Below are positions 1-8,691 of a stretch of 32,136 nucleotides of DNA, one piece after another. The notes beneath the pieces are model-generated. The model ran no database searches and was not told the DNA's origin. It worked only from the letters and a program-made list of their open reading frames with translations. A program made the translations under genes and the position numbers. The first letter of the stretch is position 1. Each line of letters opens with the position of its first letter. Source of the stretch: Pseudoxanthomonas sp. (lineage in GTDB: Bacteria > Pseudomonadota > Gammaproteobacteria > Xanthomonadales > Xanthomonadaceae); contig NZ_JANJUE010000123.1 in the NCBI RefSeq assembly GCF_024710765.1, positions 81,005-113,140 of the forward strand. Direction: 5' to 3'.

Positions 1-845
1 GCGGCAATCGCGGCCTGCGCATGGCCGGGCACGTCGATTTCCGGCAATACGGTGATGTGGCGATCCGCCGCGTACTTCACGATCTCGCGGATCTGATCCT
101 GGGTGTAGAAACCGCAATAGGGCTTCGGTTGCCCATCCGCGCCGATGCCGGCCTCACCAGCCGCCACCCGGCAACCGCCGACCTCGGTCAGCTTCGGGTA
201 CTTCTTGATCTCGATGCGCCAGCCCTGGTCATCGGTCAGGTGCCAGTGGAACGTATTGAGCTTGTGCAGCGCCATCGCATCGAGGATCTGCTTGATCTCG
301 TCGATCGACTGGAAGTGCCGCGCAGAGTCCAGCATGAAGCCGCGCCAGGGGAAGCGTGGGGCGTCCTGGATACTGGCCGCCGGTATCCGTGCCGGCAGCG
401 AAGGCGCCTGTGTCGCCAGTTGCCACAAGGTGACCGCGCCGTAGAACAGCCCGCGCTCGTCGGCGGCGGTGATACGGATCTGCCGGGGCGTCACGTCCAG
501 CCGATAGCCTTCGGGTGAATCCGGCGAGACCGCAGGATCGAGGGCGAACACGATCCCGTCCTCGCCCTTGTCGGCAACGCGCAGGCGCGGGCCGCGCGTC
601 GCCGACAGGAAATCGGCGAACTGGCCCGCCACCCTGCGGGCGACCTCTCCCTCGGCGTGCAAGGCCGTGCCTGCATCCAGGGCGAAGCTGCCCTGGTTCG
701 CCTGCAGGCTGGCGGGCGCCGGAATCAATGCGAATGCCGGCGGGGTGGCTGTGTTGCCGGCGACCGCATGCGGCACAACCAGCGCCACCAGCAGGCCCGC
801 GACCCCGGCGAAACGGCGTGGAAAGGGATGGCTTGGAGACGTCAT
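1..845 (-). CDS. GH20 beta-N-acetylhexosaminidase, N-terminal part (cut by window edge)
   Basis: This gene reads leftwards from an ATG at 845 and runs off the left edge, so 281 codons are visible. The protein begins with a basic/hydrophobic signal peptide (about residues 1-29, ending AVAG), followed by a GH20b-like N-terminal domain and then the start of the GH20 barrel. The hallmark HWHLTDDQGWRIEI is present near residues 198-211, and PEIDVPGHA lies close to the edge. The catalytic Asp-Glu pair lies further left and is not visible. GH20 enzymes remove terminal GlcNAc/GalNAc from oligosaccharides; here the likely substrate is chito-oligosaccharide in the periplasm or outside the cell. It starts 90 nt after the stop of the TonB receptor, but an intrinsic terminator lies between, so it depends on read-through or its own promoter. 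An AGGA ribosome site precedes the ATG. Confidence 0.93.
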   Translation of the reverse strand, partial: MTSPSHPFPRRFAGVAGLLVALVVPHAVAGNTATPPAFALIPAPASLQANQGSFALDAGTALHAEGEVARRVAGQFADFLSATRGPRLRVADKGEDGIVFALDPAVSPDSPEGYRLDVTPRQIRITAADERGLFYGAVTLWQLATQAPSLPARIPAASIQDAPRFPWRGFMLDSARHFQSIDEIKQILDAMALHKLNTFHWHLTDDQGWRIEIKKYPKLTEVGGCRVAAGEAGIGADGQPKPYCGFYTQDQIREIVKYAADRHITVLPEIDVPGHAQAAIA

Positions 846-868
846 GGTTTTCCTGGGACTCCCGATGC

Positions 869-900
869 AAAAAAAACGGGCCCAGAAGTCCTGGACCCGT
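869..900 (-). terminator. Intrinsic terminator after first TonB receptor
   Basis: Read on the minus strand, a 10-bp stem (ACGGGTCCAG / CTGGGCCCGT, one G-U pair) with a 5-nt loop is followed by eight T. It sits between the receptor stop (936) and the hexosaminidase start (845). Confidence 0.9.
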
Positions 901-935
901 GGAGAGACAATAATGTCAAAGGCAAAGCGGCGACA

Positions 936-3626
936 TCAGAACTGCACGCGCAGCGAGGTCATGAAGCGGCGGCCGGTGCGATACACGCCGCGGGTCAGCT
1001 GCTCCACGCCCGAATAGCTGTGGTACTCCTCGTCGAGCAGGTTCATGCCGTCCAGGCTGACGCTCAGGAAATCATTCACGCGATAGCCGACGCTGGCATC
1101 CAGCGAGGCGTAATCCTTGACCCAGATTTCGCGTCCGCCACTGACCTGGGTGAAGTACTTGTCGCGCCAGCCGTAGGTGATCCGCGCACTCCAGTTGCCG
1201 CTCTCGAAGTAGGGGCTGATGTTGAACTGGTGGCGGGAGTTGAACGGCAGGTCGCGTCCGCTGTTGGCCTGTGCGTCCGAGAACGTGTAGTTGGCCAGCA
1301 CGCCGAAACCCGCGCCGATATCCTGCTGGTAGGCGATGGCGGCGCCCTTGACCTTGGCGTCGCCGGCGTTGCGCGGCCGGTCAACGTCGTAGGTGCTGAC
1401 CTCGTTCTGGTTGATGTTCCAGTGCTCTTCCTTGCCCGAGGTCATCAGCACGTAGTCGGAGATGTCCTTGTAGAAGATCGAGCCGGCCAGGATGGAGTTC
1501 GGCGAGAAGTACCATTCGGCCGACAGGTCCAGGTTGGTGGAGCGGTATGGCTTCAGGTCCGGATTACCGCCGCCGCCCTTGAGGGTGGCGTCCGCCAGCC
1601 ATAGGTAGCTGGACATGTCCGCGTAGTTGGGACGTGCCATCACCTGCGCGGCAGAGAAGCGCAGCACGAACTCGTCGCTGACGTCGTAGACCAGGTTCAC
1701 GTTGGGCAGGGTGTTGTTGTACTTCTTCTTCAGCACCTGCGGCACGTACTGGCTGACCGCGCAGTTGGCCACGTTGACCGAGCACTTCCAGCTGCCGTTC
1801 TCCGACTCGGTCCGCACGTGGCGGACACCGACATTGCCGCGCAGCTTGCCGAAGCTGAAGTCGGCCTGCACGTACGCCGCCTGGATGTCTTCGTTGATCG
1901 ACCAGGTGTTGCGCACGAACTCCGCCGAGTTGAAGGTGGAGATCGGCGTCATGCTCTGGCCGGGCGGCAGCCATTCGCCGCCGAGGATGTAGTCGGACAG
2001 CTGCGAACCATCGATGGTGAAGCGCCGGCCCAGATCACCGTAACCGCTGAAGCCATCCAGGTAGTTGCCCGGCAGCCAGCGCGGACTGAAGCGGGAGGCG
2101 GCGGTGGTGACGCCGGAAAGAATCACGCCGCGCTGGATCTGGCTGGTCTCGTGATCGCGCTTCTTGTAGCCGAAGCGCAGCAGGTAGACCGGCGAGTCGA
2201 GCTTCAGGCCGAAATCGACCTGGCCATACTTCTCCTTGTCCAGGGTCGGCTTCTCCACCACGTTGCCGCCCCAGCCGGCGTCCATCTGGAAGGAAGCCGG
2301 ATCGAGGAACGGGTTGGCGCCGTGGAAGGTCAGGCTGCCCGGATGCTTGGGCGCGTTGCTGATGTCCCAGGTGTAGTCGGCGCGGGCGAGGAATTCACCG
2401 AACACCTGGCGCGGGCCGCCATCGGCCTTGGTTGAACCCAGCTGGGTCGAGGCGAACCAGCGCTCGTCGTTCCAGGTGGCTTTCAGGTCATAGGTTTCCG
2501 ATTCGACGGAGGCTTCGCGGTTCTGCAGATCGAAGATGACCAGGCCATCGTTCATGGTGCCGCGCGTCATCAGGCCGTTCTGGACGGTGACGTCGGTCAG
2601 CCTGCTCAGGCTGTTCCAGGTGTTGCCCTGCATCGCGAACATGGACTGCGTGGAGTGGTCGTAGCTGGAGTCGATCTTCAGTGCGTTGAGCTCGATGTCC
2701 AGCTGCTCGACTGGCTTGAACTGCAGCGAGGCCGAATAGGTGCGGCGATCGCGCTCCTGCTCGAAGAAGTGGGCGCTCATCGAGTTCGGGCCGACCGCGG
2801 TCATGTTGTTGGTCAGGGTCTGCTCGCAGGCGCCGGTGCAGTTGCCGGAACCAACCGAGCCCGGCGCGCCGCCGGCACCGTCGCGGAACTGGGCGGCGGT
2901 GACGGTACCGTAGGACTCGATGCCATCGCGGCGGATCTGTTCCTTGGCCTTTTGCGCCGACACGATGAAACCGAGGGTGCCGGCATCGTTCTTCCAGCCG
3001 AACAGGGCAGATGCCTGCGGATCGGTGTCCTCGACGCGATCGTTGCGGACATAGTTGATCTGGCCGGCGATGGTGATGTCGTTGGCCATGTCCAGCGGCT
3101 TGCGGGTGCTGATGATCACGGTGCCGCCGATCGAACCTTCGTCGATGCGCGCTTCCGGTGACTTGAAGACCTCCACCTTGCCGACCAGCTGCGGGGCCAG
3201 CAGCGAGTAGTTGAAGGTGCGGGTTGGGAATTCGGACATGTTCCAGTCGCCGGAGGCGATGGACTGGCCGTTGAGCAGGGTACGGTTGAGCGAGGGATCC
3301 GTGCCCAGGATGCTGACCTTTTCGCCCTGGCCGAACGCGCGGTCGATGGCCACGCCGGGGATGATGGTCATGGCTTCGGCGACGTTGGTCGCCGGGAATT
3401 TGCCGACGTCCTCGGCGGTGATGACGTCGACGATGGCGTCGGCGTTGCGCTTGGTGTCGAGCGATTGCTGCAGGCTGGCGCGGATGCCGGTGACCACGAC
3501 CTTGTCCAGTTCGGTAGCCTCGCCCGCGTTGGCGGTGGCCTGGGCCGGGGCGGCGTCCTGCGCCTGCGCGGTGACGCTCAGGCACATCACGATTGCGGCG
3601 GATAGTGCGGTCTTGCGGTAACTCAT
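936..3626 (-). CDS. TonB-dependent receptor, Caulobacter type (GlcNAc/chitin-oligomer locus), copy 1
   Basis: An 896-residue outer-membrane active transporter. Residues 1-22 form a signal peptide ending AQA. A TonB-box/plug start DKVVVTGIRASL lies near residues 41-52, followed by the plug motifs AEDVGKFP and NVAEAM and then a long beta-barrel that ends in phenylalanine, as expected for an outer-membrane beta-barrel. Start chosen at the ATG at 3626: it has a GGGAGAG ribosome site and a signal peptide directly after it; the frame stays open further upstream, but that part reads the conserved leader. It lies 101 nt after the kinase gene on the same strand and is probably co-transcribed with it from the operator-controlled promoter near 4830. 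Family and context suggest import of GlcNAc-containing oligosaccharides; the exact ligand cannot be read from sequence. It is a diverged paralog of the receptor at 5847-8543. Confidence 0.95.
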   Translation of the reverse strand: MSYRKTALSAAIVMCLSVTAQAQDAAPAQATANAGEATELDKVVVTGIRASLQQSLDTKRNADAIVDVITAEDVGKFPATNVAEAMTIIPGVAIDRAFGQGEKVSILGTDPSLNRTLLNGQSIASGDWNMSEFPTRTFNYSLLAPQLVGKVEVFKSPEARIDEGSIGGTVIISTRKPLDMANDITIAGQINYVRNDRVEDTDPQASALFGWKNDAGTLGFIVSAQKAKEQIRRDGIESYGTVTAAQFRDGAGGAPGSVGSGNCTGACEQTLTNNMTAVGPNSMSAHFFEQERDRRTYSASLQFKPVEQLDIELNALKIDSSYDHSTQSMFAMQGNTWNSLSRLTDVTVQNGLMTRGTMNDGLVIFDLQNREASVESETYDLKATWNDERWFASTQLGSTKADGGPRQVFGEFLARADYTWDISNAPKHPGSLTFHGANPFLDPASFQMDAGWGGNVVEKPTLDKEKYGQVDFGLKLDSPVYLLRFGYKKRDHETSQIQRGVILSGVTTAASRFSPRWLPGNYLDGFSGYGDLGRRFTIDGSQLSDYILGGEWLPPGQSMTPISTFNSAEFVRNTWSINEDIQAAYVQADFSFGKLRGNVGVRHVRTESENGSWKCSVNVANCAVSQYVPQVLKKKYNNTLPNVNLVYDVSDEFVLRFSAAQVMARPNYADMSSYLWLADATLKGGGGNPDLKPYRSTNLDLSAEWYFSPNSILAGSIFYKDISDYVLMTSGKEEHWNINQNEVSTYDVDRPRNAGDAKVKGAAIAYQQDIGAGFGVLANYTFSDAQANSGRDLPFNSRHQFNISPYFESGNWSARITYGWRDKYFTQVSGGREIWVKDYASLDASVGYRVNDFLSVSLDGMNLLDEEYHSYSGVEQLTRGVYRTGRRFMTSLRVQF

Positions 3627-3648
3627 GCTGTCTCTCCCATCATGATTT
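3627..3648 (-). promoter_or_regulatory. Conserved translation leader of TonB receptor 1
   Basis: The minus-strand 20-mer AAATCATGATGGGAGAGACA lies just before the receptor ATG and contains the GGGAGAG ribosome site. The same 20 bases precede the second receptor at 8546-8565, although the remaining intergenic sequence of the two cassettes differs. Confidence 0.7.
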
Positions 3649-3727
3649 GTTCTGGTGTGGTTGGCCCGCCTTGTCGGCGGGTCATGCGGTTGCCTGGCTC
3701 CCACGGCGGGCAACGCGCCGTCTTGAT

Positions 3728-4759
3728 TCACCGGTCATCGGGCTGGTCGAGGTACCAACGAGCGGCGCCGAGGACGCCGAGTTGCCCGTGCTCGACCAGC
3801 TTCACGGGAATGCGTTCGAGTGCCTGCCGCAGCGGCCCCTTGTTGAGGAAGCGCGCGACGAACCCGCTTTCGAGCAGGAATCCGCCCAGCTGCGGCAGGA
3901 TGCCGCCGGCCAGGTAGATGCCGCCCTGGATGCCGTAGAACAGCGCCATGTCGCCGACCACGCTGCCGAGCAGGCCGCAGAACGCATGCAGCGCGTCATG
4001 GGCGTGTTCGTCGGCGCCGGCCAGCGCGGCGGCGGTGATGTCGCCGGGCGCGGCATGCCGGACCGGCACATCGCGGAGCGCGCACAGCGCGGAATACAGA
4101 TTGAACAGTCCCGGTCCCGACAACGCGTGCTCGACCGGCACATGGCTGCGTTCGCCCAGCATCCGGCCGAGCAGCGCAAGCTCCAGCGCGTTGCCCGCCG
4201 CGAGGGAGGCATGCCCGGCCTCGGTCGGCAGGACGATCGGGCGCGGATGCGCGGGAATCCATACTGCCGCGCCCAGGCCGGTGCCCGGCCCGAGGATCAG
4301 GCGCGGCCCGTCCACGCCGTGCGCCGGACCGGCGATCTGCAGGACCTGGCTCGCCTCCACGTGCGGCGCGGCATGGGCAACGGCTTCGAAGTCGTTGACC
4401 AGGCGCAGATCGGCAAAGCCGAGCCGGGCCTGGATGGCGCGCGGCGACAGCGGCCAGGGCAGGTTGGCGGAGATGACGCTGCCGTCGGGCAGCGGCAGTC
4501 CGGCACTGGCGATGACGCCGCACCGGATCGGATGCGCGGGGCGGCCGCCGAGAAAGTCTTCGAGGATTTCTGCCAAGCCGGCGAACCGGGCGCAGGCGTA
4601 GGTCTGGTAGTCGAGGACGGTGACCGGCTTGCCCGCCGACGTGGTGGCCTGCACCAGGCCGACCCGGACATGGGTGCCGCCCACGTCCGCGGCCAGGAAC
4701 AACTCGTGCTCCCGCGGTCGCGAATCGGCCTTCAGTGCTGGATTGGCGATGGCAGCCAC
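3728..4759 (-). CDS. nagK: Glucokinase-family GlcNAc kinase (NagK-like), copy 1
   Basis: Cytoplasmic ROK/glucokinase-fold sugar kinase, about 343 residues. Visible motifs are the phosphate-binding DVGGTHVRVGLV near the N-terminus, NDFEAVAHA in the middle, the LGPGTGLGAAVW loop and the adenosine-side GGIYLAGGILP near the C-terminus. Glucokinase-family proteins phosphorylate glucose, but in Xanthomonas GlcNAc loci two of them (NagK-IIA and NagK-IIB) phosphorylate GlcNAc, so GlcNAc is the likely substrate here. No ATG is suitable. I chose GTG 4759 because GGGGAG lies just upstream; GTG 4771, four codons earlier, is also in frame and lacks a good ribosome site. The same arrangement recurs in the second kinase. 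It is the first gene of a kinase-receptor unit under a LacI-type operator. Confidence 0.88.
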   Translation of the reverse strand: MAAIANPALKADSRPREHELFLAADVGGTHVRVGLVQATTSAGKPVTVLDYQTYACARFAGLAEILEDFLGGRPAHPIRCGVIASAGLPLPDGSVISANLPWPLSPRAIQARLGFADLRLVNDFEAVAHAAPHVEASQVLQIAGPAHGVDGPRLILGPGTGLGAAVWIPAHPRPIVLPTEAGHASLAAGNALELALLGRMLGERSHVPVEHALSGPGLFNLYSALCALRDVPVRHAAPGDITAAALAGADEHAHDALHAFCGLLGSVVGDMALFYGIQGGIYLAGGILPQLGGFLLESGFVARFLNKGPLRQALERIPVKLVEHGQLGVLGAARWYLDQPDDR

Positions 4760-4814
4760 ACGTCTCCCCACATGTTCCGCAGCCGGAAGCCCCCTCAGGC
4801 TTCCTTGGAGGCCG

Positions 4815-4844
4815 AGTGTGTTGGAGTGCTGACAACGTTGTCAA
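4815..4844 (-). promoter_or_regulatory. Kinase-1 promoter with NagR-type operator
   Basis: The perfect 14-nt palindrome TGACAACGTTGTCA (4830-4843) overlaps a minus-strand -35 TTGACA (4839-4844). Eighteen bases further is CACACT (4815-4820), a poor but plausible -10. The kinase-2 promoter has the same -35, the same 18-nt spacing and the same CACACT. A repressor on the palindrome would block the -35. NagR, the LacI-family protein encoded at 11440-12519, is the natural candidate; this is inferred, not shown. Confidence 0.75.
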
Positions 4845-5783
4845 GCTTTTTGCAAATAATTTTCAGGCAATTTGATGTTGCGATGCGGCGGAAAACTGTT
4901 TGTTTTTCAGGTGGTTTCTTTGGGTGGAAGAATTTTGTGTCCGAAAATGCCCCTCCTCGGCGTGGCTGAAAAAACGCGATTCTGCTTTCCATGTAAAAAA
5001 TTATCCCGCTGTGCCGAGGATTCCTTAAGTGCCCTTCCCGGCTTGTGCTGGCTCGCAGGACGTCCTGACCATCCGGTTCCAGTCCATCCGCGGCATTGCC
5101 CTGGGACAGGTATCGCCGCTGAAGCGCAGTTGCGACCGGGACGCGAGCCGCCTTGGCGATACCCCGCGGTGCGGACAGCGGGCCGGGCTGGCTCGAGCGT
5201 GGCTGGCACATCGCCATATCGGCCTGGACATCGCGGCGCGTCCAGCATCGACGGTGAGACATCGCGCACGCGGGCATCCATACGGATGTGTCCCGGGGGC
5301 AGTGAGCCGTCGCGTATCGCGCGAAGGCACGGGCGCATTGGCGGGTGCGAACTTCGATGGCGCCAGTGTCCACGAGGGCCGCGCCCATCGAGTCCGGGAC
5401 CGCGTACCCGCGGCTATGGATGATTGTGGCGCAGCCGCATCCGTTCACCACGCGAGTCGATACCTGCGGGAGGCCATCGACGGACATGGCTGCAAGCGCC
5501 CGCTTCGGCTTGATTCAACAGGAGCGTCGGCTCGATGTGGTCTGCGTGACTGGATGGCCAACGGCAGAGACCCGACGCGCGTGACGCCGAGTGCAAACTC
5601 GATGATCCATGCGCCTGGATTGTCTGGCCATGGCCGTGTCAACAGCCAATCGGGGAACAGCGGGAAGGTTTTCCGCAGGCCTTGACCTGCCGGCTTCGGT
5701 TGGCGTGGCGACGCGCCCGGAGCCAGCGCGCATGCTTCATTGCCTTTCCGCCATGGGCGTGCCGGGCCGGCCGGATGCGGGGC
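4845..5783. other. About 0.94 kb with no recognisable gene
   Basis: Stretch between the kinase-1 promoter and the terminator of receptor 2. The first ~190 bases (4845-5035) are clearly AT-richer than the rest of the window, with A and T runs, which suits an upstream promoter region. The remainder is GC-rich and open in several frames on both strands, but none of the translations shows a known motif, a signal peptide, a good ribosome site or the residue composition of its neighbours. I see no tRNA, no IS ends and no repeat array. It could be a decayed gene or a spacer; I cannot assign a role. Confidence 0.5.
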
Positions 5784-5815
5784 AAAAAAAAAGGGCCTGG
5801 ACAAGTCCAGGCCCC
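5784..5815 (-). terminator. Intrinsic terminator after second TonB receptor
   Basis: On the minus strand a perfect 10-bp stem GGGCCTGGAC / GTCCAGGCCC with a very short loop is followed by nine T. It begins about 30 nt after the receptor stop at 5847. Confidence 0.95.
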
Positions 5816-5846
5816 GGAGAAGGAGCACGCGGTTACATCGCCACCA

Positions 5847-8543
5847 TCAGAACTTCAGGCGGACATTGAAGTAGTACTGCCGGCCATTGCTGTAGAACGA
5901 GGTCGGAATGGCCGCGCTCTGGTAGTACTTGATGGTCGGGTCGTTGAGGTTCAGCGCATCCAGCGAGAAGCTCAGGTGATCGTTGAACTTGTAGCTCAGC
6001 GCCGCCGACAGGGTGCCGAAGTCATCCTGGTAGTACGGATTGGCGCCGGACAGGCCGATCAGGAACGAGGAGCGGCGGGTATAGCTGACGCGCGCACCGA
6101 AGCTCTCGTTCTCGAAGTAGGCACCCACGTTGTAGGTGTTCTTCGAGGTGCCGAGCAGGTTGTCGCTGCCATCCGCCCAGGTGTGCGAGGTGCTGCCGTT
6201 GGCGTAGGTGTAGTTGGCCTGCACGCCGAAGTAATCGCCAATCGGCTGCTCGTACGCCACTTCGACACCGGTGACCTTGCCGTTCGAGTTGATCGGGATG
6301 GACACCAGGTATTCCTCGAGCTGGTTGGTCAGCTCGCTGAACAGCATCTGCTTCTCGACGCCGAAGGCGACGTAATCCTTCATGTTCATCGAGTAGGCGC
6401 CGACGGACAGCAGGCCGCGCGGCATGAAATACCACTCGATGTTGGCATCGAAGTTGGTCGAGACCACCGGGTCCAGCTTCGGGTTGCCGCCGCCGCCGAG
6501 CCTGTTCAGATCCGAACCCCAGGACGAGGCGCCCAGGGCGGAGAAGTCAGGCAGGGTCTGCGTCTGCGAGGCGGCGAAACGGAACACCAGGTTGTCGCTC
6601 ATGTCGAACTTGATGTTCGCGCTGGGCAGCACCCGGCTGTGCTTGTTGTTGGTGAACTCGCGGGCCCAGCGGCCGAACAGGCTGGAGACATCGGCGTTGG
6701 CCGGATCCGTGACCGCCCGATAGGTGCTGATGTCCTGGTCGATGTCGACGTAGCGCAGGCCGACGTTGCCGCTCCAGTTGTCGCCAACGAAATTGGCCTG
6801 GACGTAGGCGGCGAGGTTCTTCTCCTCCACCTTCCATTCCGCGCCGTAGTTGTGGCGGCCGTTCGGACCGTCATCGTTGTACAGCCAGGTGGAGTTGTTG
6901 ATGATCGCGTTCTTCAGCGCGCCCGGGGTGAAGTACCACAGGTTGCGCGGGAAGTTGCCACCGATGCTGCTGGCGAAACCGCCGGGGTAGGGCGCGGTGG
7001 CGCCGTTCTGCAGCGCGCCCCAGATGCCGTCGCCCGGGCTGGCGCCTTCCGGCGACAGGGCTTCGCGGGTGTGATCGGCATAGCGGGCACCGAAGTCGAT
7101 CGAGGACAGCACGCCGCCGTTGAAGTAGCGGGTGAAGTCGGCGGTGAACCAGTCCTCGTCATCCTTGGCGGTGACCTGCTGGTTGCCCCAGGTGCCGCCC
7201 CAGGCGGCAGCGGCCGGGCTCAGATCGCCGCCCACGCTCCAGTCCATCGGAGCGCCGGCACCGTGGCTGGTCCAACTGGCCCCGCCACCATTGGCCATGT
7301 TCAGCTCGGCAATGAACTGGCGCGGCGTGGAGCCTTCGCCACTCGTGGTGCCGACCTGGAACTTGGAGCTCAGGTTGTCGTTGATCTGCCAGTCGACATC
7401 GAAGGTGACGTATTCGCTCTTGGCCGAGGCCTCGCGGTAGATCATGTCGTAGACCGCGTAATTCTGCCCGGGCTGGCCGGTGTAGGTAGCGTTGGTCAGC
7501 ACGCCGTCCTTGACCACATAGCCGGGATCGGGCGCGTGCGCACGGGCGAAATTGCCGCCCCACATCATGAAGTTGCGGTTGTAGTTGTTGGCATCCATGT
7601 CCGAACGGAAGCCGCTCAGGCCCAGGGTCAGATCATCGTTGGGCTTGAACTGCAACTCGATCAGGCCGCCCTTGCGCTCGCGGGTCTGTTCGAACAGGGT
7701 GGAACCCAGCAGGCCCGGGACCCAGACGCCGACCAGATCCGGATTGCTGATGCCGGCCGGATCGGTGGCGCCGATCTGGAAGAAGCCACCCGGGATTTCC
7801 TGCGCCTCGCGGCGCAGCTCGCGCTTCTGGCTGAATGCCTGGACCATCACGCCGAACGTACCGGACTCGTTCTTGTAGTTGAACAGGCCCGACAGCTGCG
7901 GATCGGTGGAATCGGCCTGCTCGGCGTTGACCACGCCCAGCGATGCTTCGGCGGTGATCCGATCGGGGAACTGCAGCGGCTTGCGGGTGATGATGTTGAC
8001 CGAGCCGGTGGTGCCGCCGTCGGGCAGCTTGGCCTGCGAGGACTTGTGCACTTCCACCGAGCTGACCAGTTCGGACGGCAGCAGGGTATAGCTGACGCTG
8101 CGGCCGACGTTGTTGCCCTGGCTGAGCACGAACCAGTCGGCCGAGCCGACGGTGTGGCCGTTGATCAGGGTCTGGGTCAGGCTGGGGCTGGTGCCGCGCA
8201 GGCTGACGCGGTCGGCTTCGTCGAAGCCGCCTTCATCGGAGGAGGACGAGCTGATGTTCACACCCGGCAGGCGCTGCAGGGTGTCGGCCACGTTGTGGGC
8301 CGGCAGCTTGCCGACATCCTCGGCGGTGACCACTTCTACGCGGGAATTGGCTTCGCGCTTGGTATCCAGCGACTTCTCCATCGAACCGCGGATGCCGGTG
8401 ACGACCACGGTGTCCAGATCGGTGGCCTGCTGCGCGGCGGGCTGGGGCTGTTGCTGGGCGGCGGCGTCCTGTGCCTGCGCGTGCATGGAGACCGCGAGGC
8501 CCGTCGCGACGGCGACGGCGAGTAGCGACTTACGGTGATTCAT
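5847..8543 (-). CDS. TonB-dependent receptor, Caulobacter type (GlcNAc/chitin-oligomer locus), copy 2
   Basis: An 898-residue outer-membrane transporter. Residues 1-24 form a signal peptide ending AQA, followed by a Gln/Ala-rich stretch, the TonB-box region DLDTVVVTGIRGSM (about 42-55), the plug motifs AEDVGKLPAHNVADTLQRLPG and RVSLRGTSPSLTQTLINGH, then the beta-barrel ending RLKF with a C-terminal phenylalanine. An SSSSSDEGG insert lies in the plug before the RVSLRG strand and is absent from copy 1. The start at 8543 is fixed by GGGAGAG in a 20-nt leader identical to that of copy 1. It follows kinase 2 by 148 nt on the same strand and ends at a strong terminator, so kinase-receptor is a closed unit. 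Ligand is inferred from context only; divergence from copy 1 suggests a different oligosaccharide preference. Confidence 0.95.
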   Translation of the reverse strand: MNHRKSLLAVAVATGLAVSMHAQAQDAAAQQQPQPAAQQATDLDTVVVTGIRGSMEKSLDTKREANSRVEVVTAEDVGKLPAHNVADTLQRLPGVNISSSSSDEGGFDEADRVSLRGTSPSLTQTLINGHTVGSADWFVLSQGNNVGRSVSYTLLPSELVSSVEVHKSSQAKLPDGGTTGSVNIITRKPLQFPDRITAEASLGVVNAEQADSTDPQLSGLFNYKNESGTFGVMVQAFSQKRELRREAQEIPGGFFQIGATDPAGISNPDLVGVWVPGLLGSTLFEQTRERKGGLIELQFKPNDDLTLGLSGFRSDMDANNYNRNFMMWGGNFARAHAPDPGYVVKDGVLTNATYTGQPGQNYAVYDMIYREASAKSEYVTFDVDWQINDNLSSKFQVGTTSGEGSTPRQFIAELNMANGGGASWTSHGAGAPMDWSVGGDLSPAAAAWGGTWGNQQVTAKDDEDWFTADFTRYFNGGVLSSIDFGARYADHTREALSPEGASPGDGIWGALQNGATAPYPGGFASSIGGNFPRNLWYFTPGALKNAIINNSTWLYNDDGPNGRHNYGAEWKVEEKNLAAYVQANFVGDNWSGNVGLRYVDIDQDISTYRAVTDPANADVSSLFGRWAREFTNNKHSRVLPSANIKFDMSDNLVFRFAASQTQTLPDFSALGASSWGSDLNRLGGGGNPKLDPVVSTNFDANIEWYFMPRGLLSVGAYSMNMKDYVAFGVEKQMLFSELTNQLEEYLVSIPINSNGKVTGVEVAYEQPIGDYFGVQANYTYANGSTSHTWADGSDNLLGTSKNTYNVGAYFENESFGARVSYTRRSSFLIGLSGANPYYQDDFGTLSAALSYKFNDHLSFSLDALNLNDPTIKYYQSAAIPTSFYSNGRQYYFNVRLKF

Positions 8544-8565
8544 GGTGTCTCTCCCATCATGATTT
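8544..8565 (-). promoter_or_regulatory. Conserved translation leader of TonB receptor 2
   Basis: Contains the same 20 bases AAATCATGATGGGAGAGACA as the leader of receptor 1, at the same distance from the ATG, including the GGGAGAG ribosome site. Confidence 0.7.
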
Positions 8566-8691
8566 TTGGTTGTCGGCCGGGGCGTGATCCGGGGCCGTGT
8601 TGCTGCCTTTGCTGCCAAGGGTGCGGCTGACAGCTCCGACCCGGTTCCTGTTGCGGACGCCTGTGCCGGCGCCTTCGTTTCTTCTGTTGCT

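Noticed and set aside
4795-5487. Long minus-strand frame of 230 codons across the kinase-1 upstream region
   Set aside because: It crosses the operator-promoter, has no ribosome site or family motif, and its composition (many Arg, Cys, Pro, Ser) is that of a chance frame in GC-rich DNA.
5029-5685. Plus-strand frame of 218 codons in the orphan stretch
   Set aside because: No motif, signal peptide or ribosome site; several other frames over the same DNA are equally open.
5682-8525. Plus-strand open frame of 947 codons
   Set aside because: It is the exact antisense shadow of TonB receptor 2, whose signal peptide, TonB box, barrel end, ribosome site and terminator are all clear.
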